64,000 bases of DNA, taken from positions 1,223,359 to 1,287,358 of the forward strand of contig JAAAXO010000119.1 in the NCBI GenBank assembly GCA_011799875.1. Direction: 5' to 3'. Under the pieces are notes generated by a model that was not told the DNA's origin, did no database searches, and saw nothing but the letters and a program-made list of their open reading frames with translations. The position numbers and the translations under genes are program-made. The DNA is from Thinopyrum elongatum (taxonomy: Eukaryota > Streptophyta > Magnoliopsida > Poales > Poaceae). Numbering within the stretch: position 1 is the first letter of the stretch; every line of letters starts with the position of its first letter. Shown piece after piece: positions 63,961-64,000 of the stretch.

Positions 63961-64000
63961 CACTCATCCCGCTGCCAGCCGCATGTTTGGGCAGGAACAT
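63520..64000 (+). repeat. Partial satellite monomer at right edge
   Basis: The first 481 bp of a monomer, cut by the window end just after the TTTGGGCAGGAACAT marker. There is no change of sequence type, so the array continues to the right. Confidence 0.95.

Larger units (their letters stand above)
1..64000 (+). repeat. 571-bp satellite DNA array, head-to-tail, filling the window
   Basis: Every part of the window repeats at a spacing of 571 bp or close to it. With ATGGCTCCCCGG as phase 1, starts run 156, 727, 1298, 1869, 2440, 3011 and so on to 63520, with no gap, inversion or foreign insert. Most monomers are 568-572 bp. The exceptions are 548 bp (20699), 538 bp (34366) and four of 592 bp (38328, 41772, 45788, 49804). 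By eye, neighbouring monomers are roughly 94-97% identical, and copies within higher-order repeats exceed 99%. Known: satellites of this kind form heterochromatin at plant subtelomeres, knobs or centromeres. Inference: the length and style fit the rye pSc250 subtelomeric family as I remember it, but no alignment was possible. The array is not expected to encode protein; any function would be structural. Confidence 0.97.
33954..64000 (+). repeat. Block B: satellite subfamily B
   Basis: Monomers here carry GTCAGTCTGG (or minor variants), TTTGGGCAAGAAC, GGCAAAG or GGCAATG, and GGGACAATAATG. CCAGAAATGAAG is common but not universal, and GACGAAGATGTGC almost replaces GACGAATATGTGC. The T-to-A change in GTCAGTCTGG puts a stop codon in the antisense 84-codon frame, so that frame is absent from nearly all B monomers. 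Starts from 34366 to 63520 give 52 monomers, the last one partial. Isolated A states occur at about 37,495 and 59,262 (GGGATAATAATG). Confidence 0.9.

Noticed and set aside
1..64000. CRISPR array
   Set aside because: Repeats are contiguous 571-bp units without spacers, and the monomers themselves vary. This is a eukaryotic satellite pattern.
1..64000. CENP-B box (TTCG, then A, then CGGG at fixed spacing)
   Set aside because: Both common CGGG sites of the monomer (AGAACGGGCG and ATAACGGGAT) lack TTCG eleven bases upstream. The reverse-complement pattern also fails at these sites.
1..64000. Ribosomal intergenic spacer sub-repeats or telomeric repeats
   Set aside because: No rRNA gene sequence flanks or interrupts the array, and no TTTAGGG tandem tract is seen; the ATTTAGG in each monomer is a single isolated occurrence.
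1..64000. A bacterial or phage accessory gene system
   Set aside because: There are no long reading frames, no operon structure and no ribosome binding sites in a consistent place. GGAGGAGG occurs once per monomer as part of a hairpin and is not followed by a gene.

Overview
The whole 64 kb window is one uninterrupted tandem array of a satellite DNA with a modal monomer of 571 bp. All copies lie head-to-tail in the same orientation. Taking ATGGCTCCCCGG (or its mutated equivalent) as the monomer start, I placed 112 starts, from 156 to 63520: 111 complete monomers, a 155-bp partial at the left edge and a 481-bp partial at the right edge. I see no protein-coding gene, RNA gene, transposon insertion, CRISPR array or unique DNA. 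The short reading frames that recur on both strands are the same few frames repeated once per monomer.

This layout indicates constitutive heterochromatin of a plant or other complex eukaryote. From memory, the rye (Secale cereale) subtelomeric family pSc250 has a monomer in the range of about 550-571 bp and is known to form multimers, so a rye subtelomeric knob is my best guess. The match rests on monomer length and general character. I could not align the sequence to a reference.

The array has two subfamilies. Block A (1 to about 33,953) carries GTCTGTCTGG, TTTGGGGAAGAAC, GGTAAAG and GGGATAATAATG at four marker sites. Block B (about 33,954 to 64,000) carries GTCAGTCTGG, TTTGGGCAAGAAC, GGCAAAG/GGCAATG and GGGACAATAATG. 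The switch falls inside the monomer starting at 33795, and a short A-type patch reappears at about 34.6-34.8 kb.

Each block contains higher-order repeats (HORs). In block A these are: a four-monomer unit (about 2.28 kb) at 4.1-9.3 kb; a derived three-monomer unit of 1,712 bp repeated about 2.5 times at 10.1-14.4 kb; a 2,282-bp four-monomer duplication at 13.5-17.5 kb; a 1,711-bp three-monomer duplication with three differences at 29.2-32.6 kb; and a 5,131-bp-spaced pair (27.8 and 32.9 kb) whose right copy ends at the A/B junction. In block B there is a seven-monomer unit of 4,016 bp (units a to g, with a 592-bp monomer carrying a 21-bp insertion), present as a shortened copy, two full copies and a partial copy at 38.3-50.9 kb. 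It breaks into recombinant mosaics at 50.9-55.5 kb. A 1,142-bp dimer duplication closes the window. Several monomers are chimeras of two HOR units, as expected from unequal exchange or gene conversion. Much of the monomer-to-monomer variation is C-to-T or G-to-A at CpG sites, as expected of methylated heterochromatin.
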